This document shows positions 1-10,263 of a stretch of 64,000 bases of DNA, piece after piece. How positions within the stretch are numbered: position 1 is the stretch's first letter; every line of letters begins with the position of its first letter. Position numbers and translations under genes: made by a program. A model generated the notes under the pieces. That model worked only from the letters and a program-made list of their open reading frames with translations, ran no database searches and was not told the DNA's origin. Source of the stretch: Acinetobacter pittii ANC 4050 (GTDB lineage Bacteria > Pseudomonadota > Gammaproteobacteria > Pseudomonadales > Moraxellaceae); assembly GCF_000399685.1 (NCBI RefSeq), contig NZ_KB976987.1, forward strand, positions 2,886,237-2,950,236, in the 5' to 3' direction.

Positions 1-868
1 AAACGGCAGCGGCACCGCCAACGATCTCGGAAATTTCCTGAGTAATCGCGGCTTGACGCAGCTTGTTGTAAATGAGTTGTAGGTCTTTAATCAATTGTCC
101 TGCGTTGTCTGTCGCTGCTTTCATCGCGACCATACGAGCTGACTGCTCACATGCAACGTTTTCAATCACACCTTGATAAACCATAGACTCGATATAGCGA
201 ACCAACAAACCATTTAACAATTCTTCTGCTTCTGGTTCGTAGATATAGTCCCAACCATAAGTACGGTTGAGATCATCGCCTTCTTCTGCTGGTGCTAAAG
301 GAACAAGTTGTTCTACTTTAGGCTGCTGAGTCATTGCATTAACGAAGCCATTTGATACGAGATAGATACGATCTAATTCGCCTTTATCAAATGCATCAAG
401 CATAACTTGGACTGAGCCAGTTAACTGTTCCAAACTCGGCGCATCGCCAAGTTGGGTAGTTGCACCGAGCACTTTACCGCCGTAATTCTTAAAAAACGAA
501 ACCGCTTTTTGACCAATTAAAGCAAATTCAACTTCAATTGACTGCTGTTGTTGTGCTTTGACATGCTGCACAACTTTCTTGAACAAGTTAATGTTCAAGC
601 CACCTGCCAAACCACGATCTGAAGACACTACGATATAGCCAACGCGCTTAACCGGGCGATCAACCATATAACGGTGTTTGTATTCAGGGTTTGCTTGTAC
701 CAAGTGAGCAATTACACGGCGCATATTATCGGCATACGGACGGCCCTGAGCCATGCGCTCTTGCGCACGACGCATTTTAGAAGCAGCTACCATTTGCATC
801 GCGCGAGTAATCTTTTGCGTGCTCTTGATACTAGCTACTTTGGCGCGAATTTCTTTTAAATTTGCCAT
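1..868 (-). CDS. atpG: ATP synthase F1 gamma subunit (stop codon cut by window edge)
   Basis: Central rotor stalk of F1, which couples c-ring rotation to catalysis in the beta subunits on the cytoplasmic face of the inner membrane. I translated the complement: it begins [20 protein letters not shown] and ends in a conserved C-terminal helix ([20 protein letters not shown]). 289 codons lie inside the window, the usual gamma length, and the next base is T, so the stop lies just outside. It follows atpA by 77 nt and is the last of seven atp genes visible; atpD and atpC should follow beyond base 1. Confidence 0.95.
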   Translation of the reverse strand, partial: MANLKEIRAKVASIKSTQKITRAMQMVAASKMRRAQERMAQGRPYADNMRRVIAHLVQANPEYKHRYMVDRPVKRVGYIVVSSDRGLAGGLNINLFKKVVQHVKAQQQQSIEVEFALIGQKAVSFFKNYGGKVLGATTQLGDAPSLEQLTGSVQVMLDAFDKGELDRIYLVSNGFVNAMTQQPKVEQLVPLAPAEEGDDLNRTYGWDYIYEPEAEELLNGLLVRYIESMVYQGVIENVACEQSARMVAMKAATDNAGQLIKDLQLIYNKLRQAAITQEISEIVGGAAAV

Positions 869-945
869 ACGCTTAACCTAGTATTCGAAAGCTCTTTCGA
901 GCTTCCGAAGGTTGATCCGTGAACCAAACTTAACTAAAACTGAAC

Positions 946-2490
946 TTAGTAAGTTTGAGTCGCTTTAAAGCTTTCAATACCTGCTTTGATTGCTGCTTCG
1001 ATGTCTTTGTTGTAGTCACCAGTTTCATCGATTTGTTTCATCAACGGAGCATATTCTGAGCGGAAGTAAGAAATTAACGCAGCATCAAAGTCTACGATTT
1101 TCTTAACTTCTACGTCAGCCATGTAGCCTTCGTTAGATGCATAAACAGAAACAGCTTGGTCAGCAATTGAGTAAGGAGCATATTGTTTTTGCTTCATTAA
1201 CTCAGTTACACGTTGACCATGTTCAAGTTGCTTACGAGTTGCTTCGTCAAGGTCAGAAGCGAACTGAGCAAACGCAGCCAATTCACGGTATTGTGCTAAA
1301 GCGGTACGGATACCACCAGACAATTTTTTGATGATCTTAGTTTGAGCAGAACCACCAACACGAGATACAGAGATACCCGCGTTCACAGCAGGACGAATAC
1401 CTGCGTTGAATAATGATGTTTCTAAGAAGATCTGACCGTCAGTAATCGAAATTACGTTCGTTGGTACGAATGCAGATACGTCACCTGCTTGAGTTTCAAT
1501 AATTGGCAATGCAGTTAAAGAACCAGTTTGACCAGTTACTGCGCCATTAGTGAATTTCTCAACGTAATCAGCAGATACACGAGAAGCACGTTCAAGAAGA
1601 CGTGAGTGAAGATAGAATACGTCACCCGGATACGCTTCACGACCTGGTGGACGACGTAAAAGTAATGAAATTTGACGGTAAGCAACAGCTTGCTTAGACA
1701 AATCATCATAAATAATAAGAGCGTCTTCACCGCGGTCACGGAAGTATTCACCCATTGTACAGCCAGAGTACGGAGCTAAATACTGCATTGCAGCAGGATC
1801 AGCAGCCGCAGCAGCGACAACAGTTGTATACGCCATAGCGCCAGTTTCTTCTAGCTTACGTACAACGTTTGCAATTGTTGATTGTTTTTGACCAATCGCA
1901 ACGTATACACACTTAATGCCAGAGTTTTTCTGAGCGATAATCGCATCGATCGCCATCGCTGTTTTACCAGTTTGACGGTCACCGATGATCAACTCACGTT
2001 GGCCACGGCCAACAGGAATCATTGTATCAACTGATTTATAACCAGTTTGAACAGGCTCATCTACAGACTGACGCCAAATTACGCCTGGTGCTACTTTTTC
2101 AACAGCATCAGTTAATTTCGCATCAATTGGGCCTTTACCATCAATTGGGTTACCCAAAGCGTCGACAACACGGCCAAGAAGTTCAGGACCAACTGGAACT
2201 TCTAATACACGACCTGTACAACGAGCTTTTTGACCTTCTTGAAGGCTTAGGTAGTTACCTAAAACAACGGCACCCACTGAATCCTGTTCTAGGTTCAGTG
2301 CCATACCAAATAAGCCGCCGTCGAATTCGATCATTTCACCGTACATTGCATCAGCAAGACCGTGAATGCGCACGATACCGTCGGATACCATAACAATGGT
2401 ACCTTCGTTTTTAGCGGTCGCGCTGGTGTCCAGATCTCCGATACGCTGTTTAATGAGCGCACTGATCTCGGATGGATTCAGTTGTTGCAT
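946..2490 (-). CDS. atpA: ATP synthase F1 alpha subunit
   Basis: Non-catalytic nucleotide-binding subunit of the F1 hexamer. A P-loop GDRQTGKT lies near residue 170, and the alpha signature around [17 protein letters not shown] is present. I place the start at the ATG at 2490 ([10 protein letters not shown], 514 aa) because GAGGA sits 8 nt upstream. An in-frame TTG five codons earlier (2505) would overlap that ribosome site and is less likely. It lies 46 nt downstream of atpH in the same operon. No defect is visible. Confidence 0.97.
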   Translation of the reverse strand: MQQLNPSEISALIKQRIGDLDTSATAKNEGTIVMVSDGIVRIHGLADAMYGEMIEFDGGLFGMALNLEQDSVGAVVLGNYLSLQEGQKARCTGRVLEVPVGPELLGRVVDALGNPIDGKGPIDAKLTDAVEKVAPGVIWRQSVDEPVQTGYKSVDTMIPVGRGQRELIIGDRQTGKTAMAIDAIIAQKNSGIKCVYVAIGQKQSTIANVVRKLEETGAMAYTTVVAAAAADPAAMQYLAPYSGCTMGEYFRDRGEDALIIYDDLSKQAVAYRQISLLLRRPPGREAYPGDVFYLHSRLLERASRVSADYVEKFTNGAVTGQTGSLTALPIIETQAGDVSAFVPTNVISITDGQIFLETSLFNAGIRPAVNAGISVSRVGGSAQTKIIKKLSGGIRTALAQYRELAAFAQFASDLDEATRKQLEHGQRVTELMKQKQYAPYSIADQAVSVYASNEGYMADVEVKKIVDFDAALISYFRSEYAPLMKQIDETGDYNKDIEAAIKAGIESFKATQTY

Positions 2491-2536
2491 TGCGCTATTC
2501 CTCAATCTTTTATTAGTTCAGTCTTCATCATTTGCA

Positions 2537-3073
2537 TTATGCAAGAAGACGAGTACGCATTTTTTCAAGCTTGTTAAGCGCAGAATCATCTATCACTTGA
2601 TCGCCTGCACGAATTACAACACCTGCAATAAGCTCAGGTTTAACTTCAACTGAAACAGTTACAGTACTGTTAAAACGCTTTTCTAAAGCAGATTTCAACA
2701 GTTGCTCTTGTTCAGCAGTTAATGGGAAAGCCGATTCAATCACGACATCCACATTGTTGTTATTCTGTGATTTAAGCTGTTCATATTCTGCTTCAATTTC
2801 AGGTAACAACATTAAACGATCGTTATCTGCAAGAAGTGTCAAAAAGTTAGACACTGCTTGAGATTGATCTTCACCTAAAACTTTAGCAAAAAGCTTCACT
2901 TGCTCCGCAGGAGTAAGTTCAGGGCGATTTAAATAAGCGGAAAATGCTTCGTCTTGCACCGCAGCACTGAGCACTTGTAACGCATTCGACCAATTGTCTG
3001 TTGCACCTTGCTCAGAAGCATAAGCAAATGCTGCTTTGGCATACGGACGTGCCAACGTCAAGAGTTCAGCCAT
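2537..3073 (-). CDS. atpH: ATP synthase F1 delta subunit
   Basis: Peripheral-stalk subunit (OSCP homologue) that joins the b dimer to the top of the alpha/beta hexamer. The 178-aa length is normal for the family. It begins [19 protein letters not shown], the typical delta N-terminal helix with the YAKAAF motif, and ends with the family pattern [19 protein letters not shown] followed by a basic tail. It starts 12 nt after atpF, in the standard b-delta-alpha gene order. Confidence 0.96.
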   Translation of the reverse strand: MAELLTLARPYAKAAFAYASEQGATDNWSNALQVLSAAVQDEAFSAYLNRPELTPAEQVKLFAKVLGEDQSQAVSNFLTLLADNDRLMLLPEIEAEYEQLKSQNNNNVDVVIESAFPLTAEQEQLLKSALEKRFNSTVTVSVEVKPELIAGVVIRAGDQVIDDSALNKLEKMRTRLLA

Positions 3074-3085
3074 AATTCGCCTCGC

Positions 3086-3556
3086 TTAAAGTTTAGCAGC
3101 CAGCTGAGACAGCATGGCGTTATGAGCTTCTGCGTCAACTTGCTGGTTCAGGATTTTTTCTGCACCAGTTACTGCCAAAGCAGCTACTTGTTGACGTAAT
3201 TCTTCGCGAGCAGAATTGATTTCTTGATCAACAGCTTCTTTAGCCTGTTGACGAATACGCTCACCTTCAGCCGCAGCTTGAGTACGAGCTTCTTCGATCA
3301 ATTGCGCTGCACGACGGTTCGCTTGTTCGATCAATTGAGCCGCTTGTGCTTTAGCTGCATCAAGCTCTTGCTTAACTTGCGCTTGTGCATCGGCAAGGTC
3401 AGCTTTCGCTTTTTCTGCTGCATTTAAGCCATCAGCAATTTTACGCTGACGCTCACTAATCGCATTGATTAGTGGTGGCCAAACAAACTTCATGCAGAAT
3501 GCAACAAAGAATGCAAACGCAATCGCTTGACCAATCAATGTGAGGTTGATATTCAT
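3086..3556 (-). CDS. atpF: ATP synthase F0 b subunit
   Basis: Membrane-anchored peripheral stalk of the ATP synthase. The 156 aa show one N-terminal transmembrane helix (about residues 5-25, then [20 protein letters not shown]), followed by a long Ala/Gln/Glu/Lys-rich helix (about 30-130) that forms the b-b coiled coil. Size and layout match gammaproteobacterial AtpF. It sits between atpE (38 nt) and atpH (12 nt). Confidence 0.96.
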
Positions 3557-3594
3557 TGCAATTCCTCAAATAGTGGATTTAGGAATTAAGATGA

Positions 3595-3873
<279 letters not shown>

Positions 3874-3924
3874 TTAAATTAAAAAAATTCAGCCCAACCA
3901 TCATTTGATAGTTAGGCAATACCA

Positions 3925-4803
<879 letters not shown>

Positions 4804-4904
4804 TCACACCTGGTCAATGTCAATTACTAAAAAGAAGGGAAACGAACATCGGCGCACTGTCGATATCTCGCTACCCTCCAAAAAATCTTCAATTCTTCTT
4901 GTTT

Positions 4905-5303
4905 CTACACCCGTTTTTGTAGACGTGACACCCAGAACGGAGCGACCCACGACATTGCCTGAACGAGAATAAAACCAAACAGCAATGCTAACGGTGATAA
5001 AGGTTTAACATTGCTCAAAATCAAAATAAATCCAACGATCATGATTGCAAATTTGCCTAACATGCCCCTATACATGTTAGACAGCACTTGTTTTGATGCT
5101 CGTGCACCTGCTGTTCTGAAGGATTGCCACGAAAAATAACTCGTCGCAAGCCAGCAGACCAATGCACCAAGTGCCGCACTTAATGCTGCTGTCATGTCTT
5201 TTATGCTCCACGCTACAAGAGCGGAAACAGGGATCATACATGCTTGTAAGAAGACCAAAGCTTTTGCTAATCGTCGGTCAATCAAGCGACTAGTTTGGCT
5301 CAT
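4905..5303 (-). CDS. atpI: ATP synthase assembly/accessory protein AtpI
   Basis: First gene of the atp operon. AtpI proteins assist c-ring assembly but are not part of the finished enzyme. The 132-aa product has four hydrophobic stretches (about residues 12-32, 35-55, 75-95 and 98-120) separated by basic loops, matching the family. Sequence conservation of AtpI is weak, so the call rests mainly on position ahead of atpB and on topology. A TTGCAT/TATAAT promoter lies about 65-90 nt upstream. Confidence 0.88.
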   Translation of the reverse strand: MSQTSRLIDRRLAKALVFLQACMIPVSALVAWSIKDMTAALSAALGALVCWLATSYFSWQSFRTAGARASKQVLSNMYRGMLGKFAIMIVGFILILSNVKPLSPLALLFGFILVQAMSWVAPFWVSRLQKRV

Positions 5304-5366
5304 TTTTATCCACTCACAGCATAAATGCTTGACAAGTTTAGCTGATGATCGCTTTTAATCGCAGGC

Positions 5367-5395
5367 ATTATAGAGTTACACCCCTGAACATGCAA
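5367..5395 (-). promoter_or_regulatory. Candidate sigma-70 promoter of the atp operon
   Basis: Read on the minus strand, TTGCAT (5395-5390) and a consensus TATAAT (5372-5367) are separated by exactly 17 nt, followed by a leader of about 60 nt before the atpI ATG at 5303. This is the best promoter match in the atpI-znuA gap and is correctly oriented. Spacing and boxes are seen directly; activity is inferred. Confidence 0.75.
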
Positions 5396-5401
5396 TCTTT
5401 T

Positions 5402-5466
5402 CCCGACTTTAGTCGGGGTTTTTCATGACAGGTGGTGCTGACGCTACAGTCAGCCTTTGTTTATTT
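5402..5466 (+). terminator. Two tandem plus-oriented hairpins with T-rich tails upstream of the atp promoter
   Basis: Hairpin 1 pairs CCCGACT (5402-5408) with AGTCGGG (5411-5417) and is followed by a T run at 5419-5423. Hairpin 2 pairs GCTGAC (5437-5442) with GTCAGC (5449-5454) and is followed by CTTTGTTTATTTTTT. Both T tracts are on the plus strand; on the minus strand (the direction of znuA and atpI) the hairpins are followed by A-rich or mixed sequence. No plus-strand gene lies upstream, so they may insulate the region or end a small antisense transcript. Confidence 0.55.
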
Positions 5467-5472
5467 TTTATG

Positions 5473-6312
5473 TTACTTTTGCGTACTTAATACACATTTA
5501 TCAGTTTTTATTGCCAGTTTCTTCCATGCAGTGACGAAATCATCCTCATTATTCATGCTCTCGTCTACTGGCTGAAAAGTAATGTTACCTAATTTTTGAT
5601 ATTGATTCTTAGTGGTAAAACTTTCTGCCAACAAACACATCTGATTTTTTGGTCGGCTATCATTAAGATATTTAATTTGAGCTGCTGTTGGCGCTACATG
5701 AGGATCATCTGTTAAAGCACCAGCGAATTTTAAGTTTAATGAACGCTCTAAATATTGATACGCGTCATGATATGCCCAATATGGCTTACCATTACTTGAG
5801 CTATCATAAGCTTGTGCCGCCTGTAACATTTTACGAGCAAAGATATTGGCATTATTCCAGTACTTTGCCTTATTTTCAGGATGTTGCTGAGAGCGTAAAG
5901 CAGCAATAAAGAAACCAATTCGAACTGCATTGTTTGGCTCTAACCATACATGAGTATCTACTGTATTAGGTAAAGCTGCACCACGTGTACTGCGCTGAGG
6001 CAAAACAGAAACGATGCCACTATCTAATAGTGCAATTGCCTTTTTATTATTACCCAACAACTTATTTAAAGGCGCTTCATGCGCTTTACCCAACCAAATC
6101 ACCAAAGAAGCATCATTAATTGCTTTACGGTGTGCTGGAGTTAATTGTACATCATGTCCAGTTTGCCCCTTTAATAAGAGTTGTGGTTCTTCAACCCCCT
6201 GAGTGACTTCTTTTGCAATCAGATAAATCGGGTGCGTAGAAACCACCAAACCCTGACTCCACCCTAACGTACTCAAAAGAGAGAACATACTGAAAACAAA
6301 AAAACGGAACAT
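5473..6312 (-). CDS. znuA: Zinc ABC transporter periplasmic binding protein ZnuA
   Basis: Periplasmic metal-binding component of the high-affinity zinc importer (cluster A-I/ZnuA family). The 279-aa product has a signal peptide (about residues 1-20). Probable metal ligands are His27 (in STHP), a later histidine in DTHVWLEP and one in YHDAYQYLE. The His/Asp-rich loop of E. coli ZnuA is nearly absent, leaving only GHDVQLTPAHR, so this is a short-loop form. It is divergent from zur-znuC-znuB across a Zur-type palindrome. Manganese specificity cannot be excluded by sequence alone, but the context is zinc. Confidence 0.9.
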   Translation of the reverse strand: MFRFFVFSMFSLLSTLGWSQGLVVSTHPIYLIAKEVTQGVEEPQLLLKGQTGHDVQLTPAHRKAINDASLVIWLGKAHEAPLNKLLGNNKKAIALLDSGIVSVLPQRSTRGAALPNTVDTHVWLEPNNAVRIGFFIAALRSQQHPENKAKYWNNANIFARKMLQAAQAYDSSSNGKPYWAYHDAYQYLERSLNLKFAGALTDDPHVAPTAAQIKYLNDSRPKNQMCLLAESFTTKNQYQKLGNITFQPVDESMNNEDDFVTAWKKLAIKTDKCVLSTQK

Positions 6313-6344
6313 GACAGACCATCAATTTAAATTAGCTCGAAGCA

Positions 6345-6359
6345 TGTTATAATATAACA
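6345..6359. promoter_or_regulatory. Zur operator palindrome (znuA / zur-znuCB)
   Basis: TGTTATAATATAACA is a perfect 15-bp dyad centred at 6352, 33 nt upstream of the znuA start and 81 nt upstream of zur. It matches my recollection of the Acinetobacter Zur box and is placed to repress both divergent units when zinc is plentiful, so zur would be autoregulated. The palindrome is seen; Zur binding is inferred. Confidence 0.85.
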
Positions 6360-6439
6360 AAGTTACAAAAATACCTAAGATTAATCGAATGAAGCATCGC
6401 TTCATGCTAATATTCCGTTAAAAATTCGAGGTTATCCTT

Positions 6440-6937
6440 ATGAGTTCCTGCTCGCATGAACATCATGATTCTTTGCATGGTGTGCATGATCACCACAATG
6501 TCGCAAGCCGTTTAGCTGAAGCAGAAAGTTTATGTTCTGCGACTGGTGCACGTCTTACACCTTTGCGCAAAGAAGTTCTGGAACTCATTTTAAATGCGTC
6601 AGGCCCAATGGGCGCCTATGACTTATTGGCACGTATAAAAAGTCAAACTGATCGCCCTGCTGCGCCTCCAACTGTATATAGAACTTTAGATTTCTTATTA
6701 GAAAAAGGGCTCATTCACCGCCTAACTTCTATTAATGCTTATATTCCTTGCTGCCACCCGCGTGAAGGCCACCAAGCAGCATTCTTAATTTGTACCGAAT
6801 GTCATATGGTTAAAGAGGCCTCTTCCCAAGGTCTTACACACCAGCTTGACCAGCTTGCAGCTTCAGATGACTTTATGGCTCAACACAGCATTATTGAAAT
6901 TTCGGGGAAATGCCAACAGTGCCGCACAACTCCTTAA
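6440..6937 (+). CDS. zur: Zinc uptake regulator Zur (Fur family)
   Basis: Zinc-responsive repressor. The 165 aa have a winged helix with recognition segment APPTVYRTLDFL (about residues 75-86) and two CxxC pairs (C118/C121 in CTECH and C158/C161 in CQQC), the structural zinc site of Fur-family proteins. The first 20 residues are unusually His-rich (HEHHDSLHGVHDHH), not standard in Zur. AGGTTATCC lies just before the ATG. The 3' end overlaps znuC by 28 nt, suggesting translational coupling. Confidence 0.92.
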   Translation: MSSCSHEHHDSLHGVHDHHNVASRLAEAESLCSATGARLTPLRKEVLELILNASGPMGAYDLLARIKSQTDRPAAPPTVYRTLDFLLEKGLIHRLTSINAYIPCCHPREGHQAAFLICTECHMVKEASSQGLTHQLDQLAASDDFMAQHSIIEISGKCQQCRTTP

Positions 6938-7698
6938 ATCCTGTATTAATTCAGCTTGAGCAGGTTTCTATTCATCGTGATGATCGGGATATATTAAAAA
7001 AAGTTGATTTTTCCCTGCATCAGAATGAAATCGTGTCCTTAATTGGTCCTAATGGTGCAGGTAAATCAACACTAATTAAAGTTCTACTCGGCATTCTCCA
7101 GCCGAGTAGCGGGCGTGTTATTAATCATAAAAAACTTAAAATGGCTTATGTGCCACAAAAGTTTAACCCGTCACACAGCTTACCTTTGCGTGTTCAAGAC
7201 CTACTAGACCTAGAAAAATGCAGCCCTGCCCTGCGTCAGGAGATTATTCAAGACACAGGTATTTCAAAGTTACAACAATCAAAAGTACAACAACTTTCTG
7301 GTGGAGAGCGCCAACGAGTACTACTGGCTCGCGCTCTACTTCGCCAACCAGATATTTTAGTTCTTGATGAACCCATGCAAGGTCTAGACATTCAGTCAGA
7401 AGCGGAACTTTATGATTATGTCCGCAGTCTGCCAGAACGATATGGGTGTGCGATCTTAATTGTTTCTCATGACTTACAATGGGTTATGCAAGGAACACAC
7501 CGTGTAGTGTGTTTAAATAAACATATTTGCTGTAGCGGGCTACCCGAGAATATCCAACAACACCCTGAATATCAGGCAATCTTTGGAACTCAAAGGGTCT
7601 TCTATCAACATCATCATGACCATTGTGCTCACGGGGATGCTGCACACCCGTGCCCTCATAATGACCGTCCTCACATTCACCCAGAACCGGAAGCTTAA
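6910..7698 (+). CDS. znuC: Zinc ABC transporter ATPase ZnuC
   Basis: Cytoplasmic ATPase of the ZnuABC importer. 262 aa with Walker A GPNGAGKS (46-53), signature LSGGERQ (129-135), Walker B ILVLDEP (about 149-155) and the H-loop SHDLQW. The C-terminal about 30 residues are strikingly His/Cys-rich (QHHHDHCAHGDAAHPCPH), suggesting an extra metal-binding tail. The ATG at 6910 lies inside the zur reading frame with GGGG just upstream; no better-placed later start is obvious. znuB follows after 3 nt. Confidence 0.93.
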   Translation: MPTVPHNSLNPVLIQLEQVSIHRDDRDILKKVDFSLHQNEIVSLIGPNGAGKSTLIKVLLGILQPSSGRVINHKKLKMAYVPQKFNPSHSLPLRVQDLLDLEKCSPALRQEIIQDTGISKLQQSKVQQLSGGERQRVLLARALLRQPDILVLDEPMQGLDIQSEAELYDYVRSLPERYGCAILIVSHDLQWVMQGTHRVVCLNKHICCSGLPENIQQHPEYQAIFGTQRVFYQHHHDHCAHGDAAHPCPHNDRPHIHPEPEA

Positions 7699-7701
7699 GC
7701 C

Positions 7702-8511
7702 ATGATGGAATGGTTACAATTATTGTTGCCCGCATGGATTATGGGAACCCTGCTGGTATTTTTGACCGCGCCTCTGGGTTGTCTGATGCTTTGGAGACGT
7801 ATGTCTTTTTTTGCTGATACGATGGCGCACGGTACACTACTTGGGGTTGCTATTGCTGGAGCCTTAAGTCTTCCATTATGGCTTGGCGTTGCAGGTACGG
7901 CGGTTTTACTGGTAGGCGTTTTATGGGCTTTACATGACAATCGCTTACCCAATGATGCTCTACTAGCCTTATGTTCAGCGTCCTTACTGTGTAGCGGCTT
8001 ACTATTTATTCAACATGTTCCAAGTTTAAGACCAGAGCTTTTAAGTTATTTATTTGGCGACTTGCTCAGCATTGATTGGCCCGACTTACCCGTTTTCACT
8101 TTAATTATTGCGATATCACTCGTGATTCTTTACCGTTTTTGGCAGCCGCAAATACAGTTTGCAATTGATCCAGATATCGCAATTAGTGAAGGGGTGAATG
8201 CAAACTGGCAACGCCTTATTTTTATGCTGTTATTGGCTTTATTTACAGTCTTAGCTTTGCGTGCTGTAGGTTCTTTGCTAATGGGTGCATTACTCGTGAT
8301 CCCCGCTTTAAGCGCTCGCCTATTGGCAAATTCGCCAAAGCAAATGGTGATTTGGGCATTCGTGTTAGCCCAGCTCGGCGTTAGTGTCGGTTTATGGTCA
8401 AGTGCAGCACTCAATATCTCTACAGGCCTTAGTATTGTTTTATGTATGGCTTTGAGTTTTGCTGTTATTTTTATAACTCAAAAAATAAAAAATCAGACAC
8501 AGGCGGCCTAG
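7702..8511 (+). CDS. znuB: Zinc ABC transporter permease ZnuB
   Basis: Inner-membrane channel of the zinc importer, ABC-3 permease family. The 269 aa carry about eight hydrophobic helices and the family coupling region RAVGSLLMGALLVIPALSAR (about 193-212), which contacts the ATPase. It starts 3 nt after znuC, so it is coupled and in the Zur-regulated operon. A second ATG follows the first directly; either could be used. It ends 1 nt short of the convergent LysE gene, with no obvious terminator between. Confidence 0.93.
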   Translation: MMEWLQLLLPAWIMGTLLVFLTAPLGCLMLWRRMSFFADTMAHGTLLGVAIAGALSLPLWLGVAGTAVLLVGVLWALHDNRLPNDALLALCSASLLCSGLLFIQHVPSLRPELLSYLFGDLLSIDWPDLPVFTLIIAISLVILYRFWQPQIQFAIDPDIAISEGVNANWQRLIFMLLLALFTVLALRAVGSLLMGALLVIPALSARLLANSPKQMVIWAFVLAQLGVSVGLWSSAALNISTGLSIVLCMALSFAVIFITQKIKNQTQAA

Positions 8512-8512
8512 A

Positions 8513-9154
8513 TTAGGACGCCTGATGAACTGTGCTTAATAATAAAGCCGCACAACTAAACATCACAGCAAAGCCCCGATTTAAATATTTTTGCTGTCTA
8601 GGGGATCGAAGCAATCTTAAAACCTTTGACGCCAATCCCGTGTATCCTGCCATTACTATCAAATCAATCGTAATCATAGTGGCTGCCATAATTAGATACT
8701 GTATCCATTGAGGCTTACTCAAATCCAAAAACTGCGGCAACACAGCCAATAGAAACACGATCGCTTTAGGATTACTAATATTGATCACAAAACCATTTAA
8801 TAGCAAAGCCGAAGCAGACTTATCTCTTTTTTCTTGTTGAATTTCTATATCTTTCACAGGTGCTGTCCACTGCGAATAAGCAAGATATAACAAATACGCC
8901 ACACCGAACCATTTAATAAACTGAAAAGCTAAAGGAGTCGTTGCAAATAAGACCCCAACACCTGCTGCCACCACCATAATTTGAAGCAGCAAAGCAATTT
9001 GCATCCCAATCACATTCCAGTAACCATGTCTAAAGCCATAATTTAGACCACTCGACATTGAAGCAATAGCTCCAGCACCCGGAGAGATACTAATGACCCA
9101 ACAGGCCAACATATAGGCAAACCAAACTTGCAAAGACATAGTAAAAATAGACAA
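8513..9154 (-). CDS. LysE/RhtB-family amino-acid exporter
   Basis: Predicted inner-membrane exporter of amino acids or homoserine lactones (LysE/RhtB superfamily); substrate unknown. The 213 aa show the family layout: an N-terminal helix ending in the signature SISPGAGAIASMSSGLNYG (about residues 22-40), then helices at about 45-65 and 70-90, a charged mid-loop, and NISNPKAIVFLLAVLPQF (about 125-142). It is convergent with znuB and monocistronic as far as can be seen. Confidence 0.85.
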   Translation of the reverse strand: MSIFTMSLQVWFAYMLACWVISISPGAGAIASMSSGLNYGFRHGYWNVIGMQIALLLQIMVVAAGVGVLFATTPLAFQFIKWFGVAYLLYLAYSQWTAPVKDIEIQQEKRDKSASALLLNGFVINISNPKAIVFLLAVLPQFLDLSKPQWIQYLIMAATMITIDLIVMAGYTGLASKVLRLLRSPRQQKYLNRGFAVMFSCAALLLSTVHQAS

Positions 9155-9297
9155 TAAAAGTGGAATTATACTGTTTTATAAAACGATATTGATGAGAATT
9201 CAAACAATAAAATCAAGAAATAGACTACTAACCGCTCTTCGCATCAGGCACAATAATTACAGCTCATACTAAATTATAATTGAGGAGATACCTTCCA

Positions 9298-10218
9298 ATG
9301 ACTGCTCAATCTGTCATTTTGCCGTTGCCATCAGATCATGCCCGTTTTATTGTTCTTCGTTTAAAAGACTTATCAATTGATGAATTAAAAGAACAAATTG
9401 AAGCGTTGTTTGAAACACGCGACCGTCTCATTACTCAGCATTCAGACGCGCAAATTAAAACAGCAGTCGCTTTTGGTCCAGAACTTTGGAAGCAACTTTA
9501 CAGTCAATCTCCTGCTGGCTTTAAACAACTTGAACCAGAAAATGGCGCATTTAACATGCCAGTTGTACCAGCTGATGTGCTTATTCATATTGCCAGCATG
9601 CGTTCTGATATTTGTTTTGCATTAAGCCAAGCATTTTTTGAAGGTATTAAGGATAAAGTGGAAGTTCTTGATGAGCGTGTTTGCTTCCGTTATTTCGATG
9701 GCCGAGATATTACAGGCTTTATAGACGGTACAGAAAATCCTCAATTTCCAGATGACCGCGCAGAAACAGCTCTTCTACCCGAAGAGGCTGGTGTATTTGC
9801 TGATGGTAGTTTCATTTTCGCACAGCGCTATGCACACGACTTAGAAAAATGGAAAAAACTTAAAGTCGATGCTCAAGAAAATGTCATGGGCCGTACCAAG
9901 CTTGAATCTATTGAATTAGATGATGACGTTAAACCGGAAAACGCCCATGTCGCCCGTACTGTTGTTGAAGACGATGAAGGCGAAGAAATGGAAATCTTGC
10001 GTCATAGTCTCCCTTATGGCGACGGCAGAGGCGATCAAGGTTTATTTTTTATTGCCTACACCAAGGACCTGAACATTATTGATGCCATGTTAAAACGTAT
10101 GTTCGGTACAAGTGGAGATGGTATTCACGATCGCTTATTGCATTTCGTGACCCCGCTTGATGGTGCTTACTATTTTGCACCTAGCGAAGAATTACTCGAA
10201 GAAATTTTAGAAGGATAA
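9298..10218 (+). CDS. DyP-type heme peroxidase (YfeX-like)
   Basis: Cytoplasmic dye-decolourising-type peroxidase using heme and hydrogen peroxide. The 306-aa product contains the family motif GFIDGTENP (GxxDG, about residue 140), whose Asp is the catalytic acid, and the distal-side arginine region LPYGDGRGDQGLFFIAYTKDL. I chose the ATG at 9298 because GAGGAG sits 8 nt before it; the upstream in-frame TTG at 9280 lies within that ribosome site. A strong bidirectional terminator follows. Physiological substrate unknown. Confidence 0.9.
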   Translation: MTAQSVILPLPSDHARFIVLRLKDLSIDELKEQIEALFETRDRLITQHSDAQIKTAVAFGPELWKQLYSQSPAGFKQLEPENGAFNMPVVPADVLIHIASMRSDICFALSQAFFEGIKDKVEVLDERVCFRYFDGRDITGFIDGTENPQFPDDRAETALLPEEAGVFADGSFIFAQRYAHDLEKWKKLKVDAQENVMGRTKLESIELDDDVKPENAHVARTVVEDDEGEEMEILRHSLPYGDGRGDQGLFFIAYTKDLNIIDAMLKRMFGTSGDGIHDRLLHFVTPLDGAYYFAPSEELLEEILEG

Positions 10219-10222
10219 AATA

Positions 10223-10251
10223 AAAAAAGAGGAGCTTAAGCTCCTCTTTTT
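10223..10251. terminator. Bidirectional terminator between DyP peroxidase and maeA
   Basis: A perfect palindrome, AGAGGAGCTTAAGCTCCTCT (10228-10247), is flanked by A and T runs, so it can stop both the plus peroxidase gene and the convergent minus maeA gene. Confidence 0.92.
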
Positions 10252-10263
10252 ACATTCTCATTC

